Source: Opisthorchis felineus
Taxonomy: Eukaryota > Platyhelminthes > Trematoda > Opisthorchiida > Opisthorchiidae
NCBI GenBank assembly: GCA_004794785.1
Contig: SJOL01000802.1
Location: forward strand, 2,251,028-2,315,027
Length of the DNA stretch: 64,000 nt
Direction of reading: 5' to 3'
Shown here: one piece after another, positions 13,101 to 26,500 of the stretch
Layout of the letters: each line of letters opens with the position of its first letter
Numbering within the stretch: position 1 is the first letter of the stretch
Made by a program: the position numbers and the translations under genes
Notes under the pieces: generated by a model
The model's database searches: none
Seen by the model: only the letters and a program-made list of their open reading frames with translations
What the model was told of the DNA's origin: nothing

Positions 13101-16100
13101 GGGTTCCATGACATCGAATTTCCTCCACTGGATTTTTTTCACCTAGTGGATTCAGGGGCCTTGGGGGTTGTTCATTTTTGTACGGCCGGAGTCCTAGAAC
13201 ATCCTTTTGCTGCTCAAACTCACTGAGACAAGATGGGCAATTTAGCCAGTCAGGTAACTTCGTGTGACTGGACGAAATTCAGTTCCGGACGACGGGGAAT
13301 GAGCGAACCGTTTCCGTATCCTACCGAAGTACCGCGTCCATCTGCTTCCTCGTGGCAAAATCTAGGTGTACTCGTTCGTGTCTTGGGCATTAATCAGTTC
13401 TACAAGTTAGTTTGCTAGGAAATCCGAAGTGACTTCACTTACAACAGAGAGCATATTAGACCTACGAGAACAACATGTGTTATCCGCGCCGGCACACCAA
13501 AGGGACTCGGCAATGCCAGAACAGGGTAATGAAATCCTGGGTTCAACGTACTCGCGGTAGGCTCCTATTCAGGACTTATATAATACATTATGTCGTTGCG
13601 TTCCGATACGATTACGTAAGAAGATTCACCAGACTTGATAGCAATCTGTCGATCAATTACTACAGTTTTGCTTGTGTTTTGTTCGGATGAGTTATTCCGA
13701 TTTGGATGGCTAAACCAGCTATACTTCTCGGCTTGACATGATTAAGGTGGTGTGTCCCGTCATGCTGACACCGTTAGCCTCCACAGCACATTCCAGTCAC
13801 CTTGAACCCAGCTGAATCTCTCGTTCATGCTATTCTTGATTAGCTGGGTTACATGTGAGTCTGCTGTCAAAACCAAGTTGGAAAATAGATGAATGTATGA
13901 GTCAGACTTCGCGCAATTTGGATTCAAGTAGAACATAAGGTTGACAAAAATTCGGGGACTGCGACTACCTGATGAGCCCCAAGAAGAGCAAAATCGGTCG
14001 TTGGTTGTCAAAGAGGTCTCAGCGACCTTATGAGTAGTGTATTACGTTCAACTACAAGGTCGGTTTGCAACAAGACATTCGTTTAGCGAAATACACTCAT
14101 TTGCATGCCAATTTAGTTTTGACGTGAGACCCACCTGGAACCCAACTGAATCTCTCGTTTATGACGTTTTTAAGCAACTGAATGTGCTGCACCAGGCCAC
14201 CTCATGTTTTAGCTGGCACGATATTCGAGATAACGTGATACATTACATAGACGTGCTGCACTATTCACAAGGTTTCTGAAAACTCTTCGACAGCCTACGG
14301 CCGGTTTCGCCCTTCTTGGGGCTCATCAGGTGAACGCAATCTCCGAGTTTAGTTTGTTATCTTCAAAGTGTCACGCATGCCTGGAGCTTAGAGGGCGACC
14401 AACGTTAGGACAGAGTGTCTGGTTAGAATCGTGACGTAGTTGTCTGCTGTGATTTTAATCGCCTTGTGGAAACCGTCCTGTTGGAATGTAATGATTCGTC
14501 TGCAAACCTTGGGTCTTTCCGAAAGTGAGCTCGCATCATCGGCAAATCTTGCATCCGTACTCTCATTCATCCTTTTTTACACGAAATGTGTACAACCTGA
14601 TTCAGCACAGATTCATGCAAGTCCGTCAGCGGTACATTTCTACGATCGGTTAAAGTGCTCCAGAGAAGTTACACAAATCAACAAAATTCATTTGGTTGTC
14701 ACATTCCTAGGTTTCTTTTGGTTTTTAGCGCACTGTATGCCAAAGTCGCAAAAAAACGTTAAAAGATCTACTTGGTGATGTCGATAAAGTTTCGCCCAGC
14801 GATTTCATTCATATTTTGTTGTGTGTGGCTTGGCTTGCCGTACTCGACTGCATTTTTACTATGCAGAGATTCTGCTCGTGAAACTGGTCAAATTTGGCCA
14901 AATCTGTTTCCGCACGAGTGATTTTCCTATTGTTCTCACTGTACAGCCGTACAGGCGGGCGGTTATTATTGTCACCTGGTGCCAGAAGAAAAGGGGAGGA
15001 AGGATTTTTTTTACAACTCAGCATTTCGGAGAAGAAAATGATTCATCCAGAACTCAAATGTTACTCGTGAAAGTTGCCTGACGAAACACCATACTAGTAA
15101 AATTCCTGAAAACATTTCGACAGCCAGTGACCAGTTTCACACTTCTTGTCGCTCATCAGGTAGGCGCAATGCATCAGTTTCGCTCAACCTTATGTTCGAA
15201 TTGAACCCAAATTGGATGGAATTCGCCAAATACTGCCATTTATATAAGAGTTGAATCCTAGCTGAATCCTTCGGTTGAATGTATGCACAAAGGCCGCCTA
15301 GTATCTCGCATGCCTAAAGAGCGATTCAAATGGGATTCAAGTAAGTCTCCCGCGACAACCAAATAAATGTACAAACGAGTGTAGTTCGCTAATTTCGCGC
15401 AGTTTGGGTTGAAGTAGAACATAAGGTTAACGGAAACTCGAAGACTGCGCCTACCTGAGGAGCCCCAGGAAGAGCGAAACCGGCTGTCGAAGAGTTTTCA
15501 ACAACCTTATCAGTAGTCTTACGTCTATACATGTTTCGCGATATCTCGAATACCGTACCAACTGAAACATGAGGCGGCCTGCTGCAGCACATTCAGTTGC
15601 TTAAGAGGAACATGCTAAACGAGAGATTCAGCTAGGTTCCAGATGAGTCACCCGTCAAAACCAAACTGGTATGCAAATGAGTGTTTCGCTAATTGCACGC
15701 CATGTGGATTCAAGTAGAACATAGATTTAACTGAAACTCGGTGATTGTGCCTGTCTGAGCCCCCCCCCCCCCCCCCCCCCCCCCCCCCGATGAGCGAAAT
15801 CATCGGTGGGCTGTCGGAGACTTTTCATTAACCTTGTGAATAGTTTCATTCAAGGAAATACACTACGACATCTCGAATATCGTGCCGACGTAAACGCAAA
15901 ACCGCCTTTGTGCAGCGCAACATTCAGTTGGAGAAAAGCATCACAAACAAGAAATCCAGCCGGGAGTCAGTTGGGTCTTTGGTTAACACCAGCGTACTTT
16001 GCACATGATTGCATTCCGCGAATTGCACTCTATTTGGAGAATAAATCTTCTCTCTTGCACGTGACAAGAGTACTACAAACAAGTACCAAATGCCAGGAGA

Positions 16101-19100
16101 AACGGACGATGAATATGGTTTTGATATGATGTTTTGTGGTAAACCGATTCGTTCTGGACAATACCTGGGCTACTTTAAAAGCCATCCTTTGGTAATGAAG
16201 TGAACAACTCCAAGCTCACTGAAAAACAGAGCTAAAAAACTATGTTCTGTGGACGGCTGGAATACTCTGCAGCGCAGCCTCGATCCAGTGACTTTCAGTG
16301 AGAAGAGGCTCTGTCAGTCACAAAAAAGATGAAGCCCATCTTATCGACAGTTCAGCCCCGATTGAAAACGGCAAAGTTCAGCTTCAGCTAACTCATAAGA
16401 GCGTTGGATACACGCACAACGGTGCTGCGTGGAGGATTTGACAATTCAAGCACAACCTTTCTGTGGCAATCGGATCGACACTCCATCCGCATCCGCTGAT
16501 AGACACCAGCTGACCTCAACTTCAACCCGCACCTGAGTGACAGTAACGCCTTGAGCAATCAAACGCCTCTTGAAGGTTGACGGCACGTCGGTAGATACCA
16601 GCCAACTTTAGTTGCCTACGTCCATTGTGATTACCTATATTCAGCTTCTAATAAAGTCGACACACGGTGATTGGAAGGTTGAGTTGTGGAAAAACCTCTT
16701 TCTTCGCTTCGTGCTTGACCACCAATAATCAAGCTACTACACTGGTTGTGCCGAAACAGACCAACTTGATTATCAAAAACTCTTTCCATTGCGCATTATT
16801 CCTGGGTTTCATCCCGTGCGTACAAAGGAAGATTATTACAACTGTATTTATAGGGTAATCACAGATTGTTCCACAAGGTCGTGCTAGAATCTCTGTGAGG
16901 GGGCGGGAAGCATCGAGCTGAAGATGCTCGATCCAGACTGGCTGGCATTCTGACCAATCAGGACATGCTCTCGTTTGGTCCGTAGCCTTCATGTGACACA
17001 TCCGTCCAATTGACGTGCTGTTCGGTTATTAGCAGCGGCTGGAGTCTGGACAGTAACACGCTTGCCTTGCATGTCAGATGTCTTGAGCTCGAACCCCGGC
17101 ACGTCCAAGGATACGCACTGCTGATTAGCTCTACGAGAGTAATTGCCCCGGGACACTAGGAGGACGAGAGTAGTGTGAATATGGGCACACACATACTGTT
17201 CAGCATCACGTCAGAGTGCAAAATAGCAGTCTTTAAGTCCACATATTATCCAAAGTAGGTCAAAATGTGCACACACAAATCACCAATGAGATCGATTGAA
17301 ACTAGTCACAGTGAATCGGCATGTATCTTATTAAAACCATCACGTTCACTAGTTAAGTTTTCAAGAACGAGTAATGAAGCTGTGGGTTGCAACAGCGACA
17401 ACATGAAAACTTCTAACCTTCTTGCAAACGCGTTGTGCCATCGTTAGAGCCATCATTACTCCTTTTCGGAGGTTTCTCCATAGATAACTCAAGAACTTGC
17501 TGGTCGTTGATCAGGTGGCTGTTGATCTGTTCGCCAAGCTGCGCAGTTAACTTGCAAATGTTTCGTCACCAGGAGTTTCCAATTGATACATGTCAAGCTC
17601 ATCAACAGACGAACAGTCATAGTGTAGACAACCAAATGTGTCCACCAGGTTGCAAGCGTCTGTGGCGCTACTTGACTGGGAAGTCCTGACTGGCGGGCCA
17701 GTCGATCGACACAATCAAGGTATGTTACTGGGTCGTCGTTTAAGGCGTCCGGCGTCCCGCTCACACCACTCAAGCGCGAACATGTTCGCCTGTTCCGACA
17801 TCAATTTCGGATGAGTCCAGAGTGCGCTGATGGAGTAGTGGCAACACGCTCGCCTCACATGTCAGATGTGCGGAGTTCAAACCCCGGCACGGCCTTTGGA
17901 TATGTACTGCTGATGAGCTCTAATAAGAGCGAAGCTCGAATCCAGTGCTTCCCATCCTTTGGTGTGGACTCACCAGAATGACTGCACCAGAACAGGAGGA
18001 CGATTGTTCAAGCGAGATTCATGTGAGTATGTATTCTACAAAATCCCACAACCACCAACACCTGAAACAACAAATAAACGCACCTGAACCACCAGTATTT
18101 AGACATATTACCGTCAATAACTTGTCTCGTCTTGACATAAATGGAAGTTTTCACCTTGTCCCATGATACCAGGTTCTCTTCAACACTATGATGACATCAT
18201 ATTCAAAGAAAAGCACCGTTTGGCTCCTTCAGCCCTCAAATCCTTGTCAATGAAGGACAATGAATTCTACTCAGTGCAAAAGGAAAAAAACAGTCGTTAC
18301 TTCGGGTTCACTAGCTTAGACCTGAATCTTCTAAACATGTCTATCCTTAGTGGACCATCTCCACTCGGCTGCTGTCGATTTCGCACTTTTCATGGTTTTA
18401 TTTGGTTGGATTGTTTACAACCATCCACTTCGTGAATGCTTGTCACCTATCCTGTCAGTTGTCCTCCAAGTTGGTAAACCAACAGTGAGAGGTCAGCTCG
18501 TTCTGTTTACTGCTTTTATTCGCTGAATAGGTGATCCCATCCCAAGGTGTTCTGTGAATGAGATTTCACACGATCTAGCACATTGACAGGACAAAAAAAC
18601 AGTTAGAAACGTATGTTCAGCTGTCGCTGTTTCGTCAGTGGACTGAAAAACGTCGGTCACCAAAGCGACAACTGACAGGAACGTTTTTACTGAATGTTGG
18701 GAGAAAAGTCTAACTTGTGAGTTACTGTTTGTGGGGGTCCTCCGCTGTGGAAGACCTTCCGGGGTGTCAACGGCACGTCCACCTTTCTGTGGAGTTATTG
18801 CTTGCTTGGAGGTTTTCATAAAGAAGCGTGATTCAATACCGTCCGACTAGATGCTAGTCGTCTTGTGCGGATGACTCTGGATTGTTTTTTTGCGTCCCAA
18901 GACAACCATTGATTTACGTCAGCAATAATGAACTCCATGATTTCAGCATCCGTCTGGTGCTGGGCTTACCTTGACATACGTTCACAGGGTGGTTTTTCTC
19001 GATGGTTGGTACGTTTCAGAAAACCAACCGTCTTTGCTCCATGCCCGTATGCGTATACGGCCATACATATATATGGCGTTTGTAACAAATCCGAGTGTTG

Positions 19101-20518
19101 GGGACCAAGGCCAGCTGAGAGGATGGATGTTTTTGACTCGAGTAAACGGACAAAAAATCAAACATGTGCTTTTTTAATTCTGGTCCTTAAAGGCAGTTAA
19201 TTTGTGAATTGACGACGCCCAAAGTGGTCACTGATATGGATTGTGGGAACCGCGGTGAAGCCGTTAGATGACTTTGAAGTGGACTTCCAAAGTAACCTCT
19301 CCTTATAAGAAATCCAAATCTCAATGGCATCTTGAATAAACACAAATATTTTGAAGGCTCCTGGTTTTCTGAAATGTGCGTCCTACTCTAGTAACAAACG
19401 GTCGCAGATTGAGGTACATTCGCGGCACTTTGCCGAAACACTGTCTAGGTTGTGGTAGACCGAAGTCAAGCAATATCGTGCAGACAATCGGCGGCTTATC
19501 CCGTGTGCTTACGTCACTGGGCAAGAAAACGCACCCAACTTTTCTGGTACCAGCAAGCTTCTCCCAATGTGTGGTTAAACGCTTGGCTATCGTCATTCAT
19601 CACGAAAGCTGGATGGCTTTCCTGCTTTCTTGCTCCCGCAAGAAACTTTCCTTCCCAAGAAAATGTCATTTTTATGCATCTTAGTGGAGTAGGAAAGAGC
19701 CACTGAAGAATAACTGGTTCAGTCTGTCTATCAGGAACCTTGCACTGAACGGCTGCCTATGGTAGACTTGGTGTTGTGAAAGGTTGCCACGGCTGTTTAG
19801 AAAATCGATGCTCAGACTATCGACAGGAGGATCTTCCCATCTTGAAAAAAAGCCTGTGATGTTTCGTGTTTTACCAAATCGAGGCCTTGTGCTATTGGAA
19901 AATAGCACGTCGAATGTGTCTGATTTTGGCCTGAATTGCGACGGCAACAATTTATTGGAATGAGAGAAATTACATAGAGTTCACCGGTGGAGTTTCTAAT
20001 TTGCAAGGACCAACCAATCAGGTAGTGAAATAGCTGACTACATCTTAAATTGACCAATCAGGTGATGACATGGCCCAATCACGGCACAGTCACCAAGCTC
20101 TTATACATTGGGAGGGAAACAACACTGGCGACAGCTCGCTTGTAATGTCACTTTGGCTGGCGACGAATGCTCTGTTCGTCGAAGAAGCCAACAACCGACG
20201 AGCGCTCAATTTGAAAGGCTCCCTGTCTGCACACTACCTAAGAAATATTTCGTCGTCGGTAGGCAAATGCCATCCTTATGAGGCAGGAGCGCATAGGTTA
20301 TACTAGACACGCAGAGCATTTACCAAGATCCCCTGATTTCTGCGTAGCACAGAGGCTCACCCGAATGAACCACACCATCATTCAGGTACCTCATTCGGGT
20401 ACCTCCTTCTTTAATGTCACAGATATTTTGCCGACTGGAGGAAGTAAGCACAGTTCATAGTGAGTTCATAGTGAGTTAGAAGCGCGATCGTCCAAGCCAC
20501 TAGGAGAAGAACTTGACA

Positions 20519-20562
<44 letters not shown>

Positions 20563-23500
20563 CAGCGAATGTTACATTAAAAATGGTGGCTTTCCAGAAA
20601 TGTTCTTTTTCACTTCAGTAGTCGGTACTGGCTTTTTGAATTGGTTGGCCCCTGACTGGGGCTAGCAACTGCTGCGCTTTCTTGAAGTGTATGCATGGAT
20701 GACTGCGGCAGGCTTAAACTTTGCGCAGTGTTTATTCACAATGCCGTCGCTTCAGCGGTTGATAACAGTCGCTTTTGACATGTCTAAATGGAACAAGGGG
20801 AACTCGATAGAGGTTTGCTAGTCGGTGCCACCCAACTGCAGTGGAAGTCAGCATGGCATCAATATGCAACAGGAGCACCAGCACACTGCTGGTTAACCTA
20901 TCGTGGCCGAATGGTTCAAACACTGGTCGGAAGGTCGTGGGTTCGAAACTGTCTGAGTTTCGTGAAATGTGCACTGCTGATGATCCCCAACAAGAATGAA
21001 ACAGCTGTACGGTACTCTGTGTTTTTTTCAGGTTAGACTGGCTTCAGTGACAGAACGAAATTTCAATTGAACATAAGAATCGGTTTGAGTACTCTTTCAA
21101 ATACCTGGCAATGTTCTCCCAACTTAAGCTGCTTGGAGAAAATTACAAGGGTAAGACTGAGGTCGTCTTGAAGGACACAGCTAGTTTTGTCGAGTTTCAT
21201 CTTCTGCTTATTCCATCGGAGAGTCCTCTGTTTGTCCGTTCCTTCCCTCAAAAAGGCGGACGGGGTGCATCGCAAGAAACTCGAGCTGGTCTCGAACCCG
21301 CTAACTCCAGGTTAGTAGTATGACTATTTAACCACTCGGCCACAAGTATCCGATTAGGAGTGTGATTAACTTACACTTAAATGGGATATACTATGACGTA
21401 TCTTTCATTCACAGGATCCACATCACGTGGTTATGCGTGGAGCGATGACTTCTCAGATGGAAGTTCACTCATCGGGGATATCCTTTTCGAGCTGCCTGCA
21501 TAATTCTGGCAATGTGGTTGTTACTTTCTTTGGGGACCGCCCTGGCACTCTCCTATCTTTCATCGCATGGTTGTCTCTCCTAATCACAAATCGGGGTTCT
21601 CTTGATCTGTAGCGTGAAATTTTCATCATATACAACCACACGAACCTTCGTTGAAAGTACTTTAAGAATTTTTTCGTAAAAAACAATGTTAACGGTATCG
21701 AACAACGTCTGAATACGAACTTGACCGAATGTGGGCTGCGAATGACGTATTCGTAATGTCCACGTGTTCGTACTGTCAGTTGTTTGGTGATGGCCTCTGC
21801 GTTTGCCAGCGAGCCACCACGTCCTACTGCATCCGCAAGCGACTGCTATGATCTGAAGTTGTCAGGATGGGGTGACACATTCTTTCAACCATGTTGAGTG
21901 TGGAGCGGCAACTCGGCTAACTCTCCCGATCAGAATGTTTCATCCAAACAATAAAACGGACGAAGTGCTGCCGCCGGTCTACAATGTGTTTGCAGGACTT
22001 ACGAGCCTTCTCTCACATTTACCTAAGAAAGCAATGATTTGATGTGACAACTGAGACCTGGTTGGTACAATTTTTTAGATTATATGCACAAGGAGCCACC
22101 TGGGAAACGTCAGTTTAACGCGCCGGAATGCAGTTCTCAATAAGGTCTCCCGTGAAATTATGGGGCAAAATTCATTTACACAATGCAAACCTATCGAATC
22201 CGCGGTTTATTTTGATCGTGCTTGGTCGTATTAAAACGTAACCACCGCGGGCCTGAAGACGCAATACTGCCGTGCAAATTCTTGTCGGTAATATAAAAAA
22301 TGCCCCTATGGAAATGTCAGGAAATTTCATGTGGGCGCGTCCATCCCAAGGTCAATCCTAGCCAAAAGTGACGGCTTGGTCGCTCGAACGCGAACGAGTG
22401 TAAAATTCGTTGATTCACTCACCAGAGGTATAGTATGCCATTAAATGTCAAGGTTGGATCAATAGCCAGTAAAAATCGGACAACATGGCCAATCAATGTG
22501 ACAGCACGTCGGCCCAGATTTGGGACATCCTCCCGATTTCAAAGCCGGGGTGCATTGGGCGATGTTGAGTGTATCCTCTGTTGCCTCATCTTCACTGTTC
22601 ACTCCAGATGACGTAACAAGTGCCTGACGTGTTGAGCCCGAATGACAAGCAAAATACGGTTCATCTTTCGATCTCCTAACAGAACTATTCATGAAATAGT
22701 GTCGTGTGCGCTGCATAAAGGCATTATAAAGGCATTACCGCTTCTTCCTCCCCTCTTTCGGTTACCAAAATCCACATTTTTCCATCATGTTTTCGTACTC
22801 TTGCTATTCGGCGTCCAGCACCTCAAATGACCTCGAATAACTACGCATGCAGAGTCCGTCCGTCAGTATTCGTTTCTGGTTGGAAAAGTACGGCTCCTGC
22901 AGGGTTCACTGTACCGATATCTGAAAAAGCAATCGGTCTGGAGGTCCTAAAACCACGTTTCCCAGGTTCAGAAGTATGATCACATTAGTAGGACAGAAAG
23001 AGTATTCACGTGCTTTCACCAGGAGTTGCTGCCACAATAAACAGGGTCAGAAGGATATATTTTTTCAGGCTCCACTACTCGGAGCACTCTGGCCACTTGA
23101 CGATGGCACAACCAATTCGTTTATCTGCTAACACAGAAACATTTCCCCCTCAAAATCATTGTGAATTAGCCATTTGAAACAAACCTTCACGTTTACTTCC
23201 AATAAATTGGGTGGCGTTGAGTTAGCACCCACCAGTAGCTGTTTGGCTACGTGTTTGAGCTGATTTGACGCCTAACTTTCTAAGTTTCAAACTCTTTATG
23301 CCCTTATTTAATGATAAAGAAGTATGTTAACAACATCCATGTTGCCTGACGCAGCCAAATGTTTGTCATGGCTGCATAAAACCAACTTTTCAGAAAGGTT
23401 CTCGGGTATCCGTTCAAATGGCACACCCAGTAACTGTTTGAGTGTGGATTATGTGTACATCCAAATCCGTTCTGCAATTCCAATTACTACTTACATAACT

Positions 23501-26500
23501 GCATTAAAGCGGTTGAATCTCCATTGCGTTTCTACACCATGCGGTGTTAGCAACAGTGCGTGCATTTTGTCCCCCCTTAGGCGGGCTGAACGATCTGAAG
23601 TGTCAAAAACCTCACCTTTCAGACGACAAAAAACAACTGGCATCATAGTACCTCAGAACACACGGTTTTTCCTCATGGAACCAGTTTGCTTCATCGCTTG
23701 GACCAAAGTGGATAGGCCGACTGAACAGAGGTCTGCAAAAAGTTCAACCTATCGATATTTGCTGAAATTCCTGTTCATTTCGCAATGGGGTAGATGGTTA
23801 TAGATAGGCCAGGTAAAAACTGGCAAATATATGAACACGCTGTGCCAGTTGGGGGTTTTTTCTAAGAAAACTTGATGCCGAACTTGACTGGGCACTCCAA
23901 AGGTCATACTGGAACAACTCGGTGTGGTAGAGCAGTTGGAGAGGCATGCGTAACACAAGGCACCTTGTAAGTTGCTCCACTGTGGGCTCGTTTGGGCGTA
24001 AGGATGACAACCTTCCCGTAGAAAGCTGTCCAAGGCCTGGGATGAACCGCTGGAAATGCAAGGGATGGAATCAAACGGAGAAACCCTCAGTAACCTGTTC
24101 ACCACTTTGGCCATTTAGCTGTCTTGAGTTTACGGAAATCAGACACGCTTGGCACTCGGTCGGCTGTGATGTTCGCCTTTTGTGCAGCTCTACATTAAAA
24201 GCCTGTTTATCCGACCAAGATTGTCCACTGCCGATGAGTTCTAATAAAATAAATAAAAGCTAAATTTCCGCGATTTTTCTCTGGTCTGGGCCAACTTGAA
24301 TGCCTTATCGATGAAAAGCGGAGGATCGTCCAAAAGCGAGCGGTGTGAACATGTTTTCAAGGACACTTATATGACCGAATTATTGGGCGTTTATTTAGCT
24401 AGGAGACTCCAGTCCCATCGAGACAGACCAGCAGCGTGCTGGTCTTTTCGGGCACAGTTTGTCTAATCACTCAGAAGATCAATAGCGACAACTTTATGCC
24501 TGACAGCACAAGCCGTTACAGTGTGCTTTACATCGCATAGGAACAAAAAGAGACGACCATTTCCTGTTCTAAACCGTCAGCTATAATTCTTGTTGACACC
24601 TACCCATCGGAACTTTTAACCAGCCTCCAACACGAAGCTGGTATGCCAGATGCACTATAAATCATGGTGTGGTGATAAATGCTCACTTACAAATTGCACT
24701 GATGTTAACAGCAGTCTGGACCAAACATCAACGGAACTTTTTATAAAAATCGTCACCTGAATGTGACAAGCAAAGCTACCTCCGGTTGTAGATAAAATAA
24801 TATCGAAGCGTTTTTCTTCCTGTGACATTACCCATAAGCCCGACGAAAATCCTGGACGGTCCACCACCGGTTTCTCTCATAGATGTGGCTTGAGGACGGC
24901 TTGAAGATGTGGATGCATGCAAAGCTGATCAGCCACGCCGACCGACGACAGTTTGCAGTTGTCAACATAGAACAGTCTTCAACAGATGTGATCTTGGGCC
25001 TAAAGCACAAAGCCCAAGACGACCATGATTTATGTAGACTATACCAGCCTCCATCCAAATTGTCCTATCACTTACTCACTTACTGGTGAAAACACAATTT
25101 GCGAATGACATCCATGAGGAATATTGTTGTTTGTTTCTGTATAATTACGGACGCTTTCCTCCTCAAAAGTAGTAGTCTTCATGGGATCGAATATTTCTGA
25201 CCTTAGTTTTTCCTTCGAAACCTCATGAAGCCTCAGGTTCTCTCGGTTTGGTGAGTTAAGAAAAAAACTTACTTCCGAGCTGATCATCCGGAAGTTCATT
25301 CAGTGATGAGAATGAGTTTTGCAGCGTGTGTAAACAGTGAACCAATTTCCAGTTGGTACACAAGTGGAAACCTGCTTTAGAACTATCGTCAATCATAACT
25401 GTTAGGTAAAGATTGAGTTGAACGAAATTTTTAACCTAAAGCGGCCAAACGACATCATGAGTCTGACTGCGGTTTCAAATTTCAAACTACTCATACTTGT
25501 TGCGGTTGATTTTGTTCGTGCATTAGGGTTTCAACGTGCCCCAGAATGTCTCCTACATTAGAGGATACTGGTATGAGATCGATGCTGTATTACCTACTGC
25601 TAGTTCGTGATTGGCAAGGGCACGGGAGTTTACTTATTAGATAACTTCTTTTAAATTCACATTCGCAGTCTGAATTTCGCTCCCGATCGTCCCTACAATC
25701 CGATTGGCTGCGTCCATCGATTTGGTTGCGTCTGGCCTTGTGGCCTCTCCTGATTGGCTATCGAGTACGGGTGCTGCAATCAAATAACTTGCGCTGTCTT
25801 TCCAGGCTTGCAGATGTTTGAGTCCTTACTGATTAAATTGTATCACATTCTACTCCATTTCCTCCGCGTACCTGTAAAACCAACTTTACCAGCTGCCCTC
25901 AGGACGTTTCTTTTCACAGTTGCCAGTTAAACCCTCTAAGTGGTGTGTGGAACTAAAAGAACTGTTGACGTTTCCCATTAAAAACGTCAACTTGACCTTG
26001 AACCAACCAGTCCCACCGGTCGCATGACATTGGTTAGAAGCGACACCAAGCAGTTTAAACGTGATCAGCTAGGGTTCTTACCGCGTAGTCTGACTCGTTC
26101 CAGCCTGTCGGTTGGCTAGGGTTATTCCTCGAGGCACGGATAGAGAAGGTTTGCACTGCTTTAAACTGGCGTTAAATTCCATCGGTGGTTGTGTTTACAC
26201 AAAAACACGTAAGGACCAAAACACACTTAATCTACATGGGAGCAGTTGTGTGGTAGACAAAATACGATTGACTTTTTCTACAGGTTTAATTCCGGTCATT
26301 TTATTCCCGGGTAGCGAGATCTTGCTGGACTTAAAGGGGCCGAACGGCTTAATCTGGACCGCTTAAGGAAAACTATCAACGTTACCCACCTTAATATTCC
26401 CAGAAACTTACCCGATGTTGTACCCACTTTCAATGAACAAGAGCATAAACTTTGTTGAATTTTCGAAGAGTCGAGATGCTTGTCTAGAAGCTATCGCTTT

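Larger units (their letters stand above)
15346..16050 (+). repeat. Tandem family A units, 300 bp period
   Basis: The word AGTAGAAC occurs at 15413 and again at 15713, exactly 300 bases apart, and the flanking words (GTTCGCTAATT, hammerhead, CAACCTTATCAGTAGTCTTA, the foldback arm) repeat in the same order. A third partial unit follows (TTCATTCAAGGAAATACACT to about 16050). Tandem head-to-tail organisation is known for small ribozyme-bearing retroelements. Confidence 0.75.

Noticed and set aside
17489..17773. Possible further hammerhead on the minus strand (TTGATGAG ... GGTGACGAAAC)
   Set aside because: The bases between the two boxes do not pair as stem II and no stem I partner is seen.
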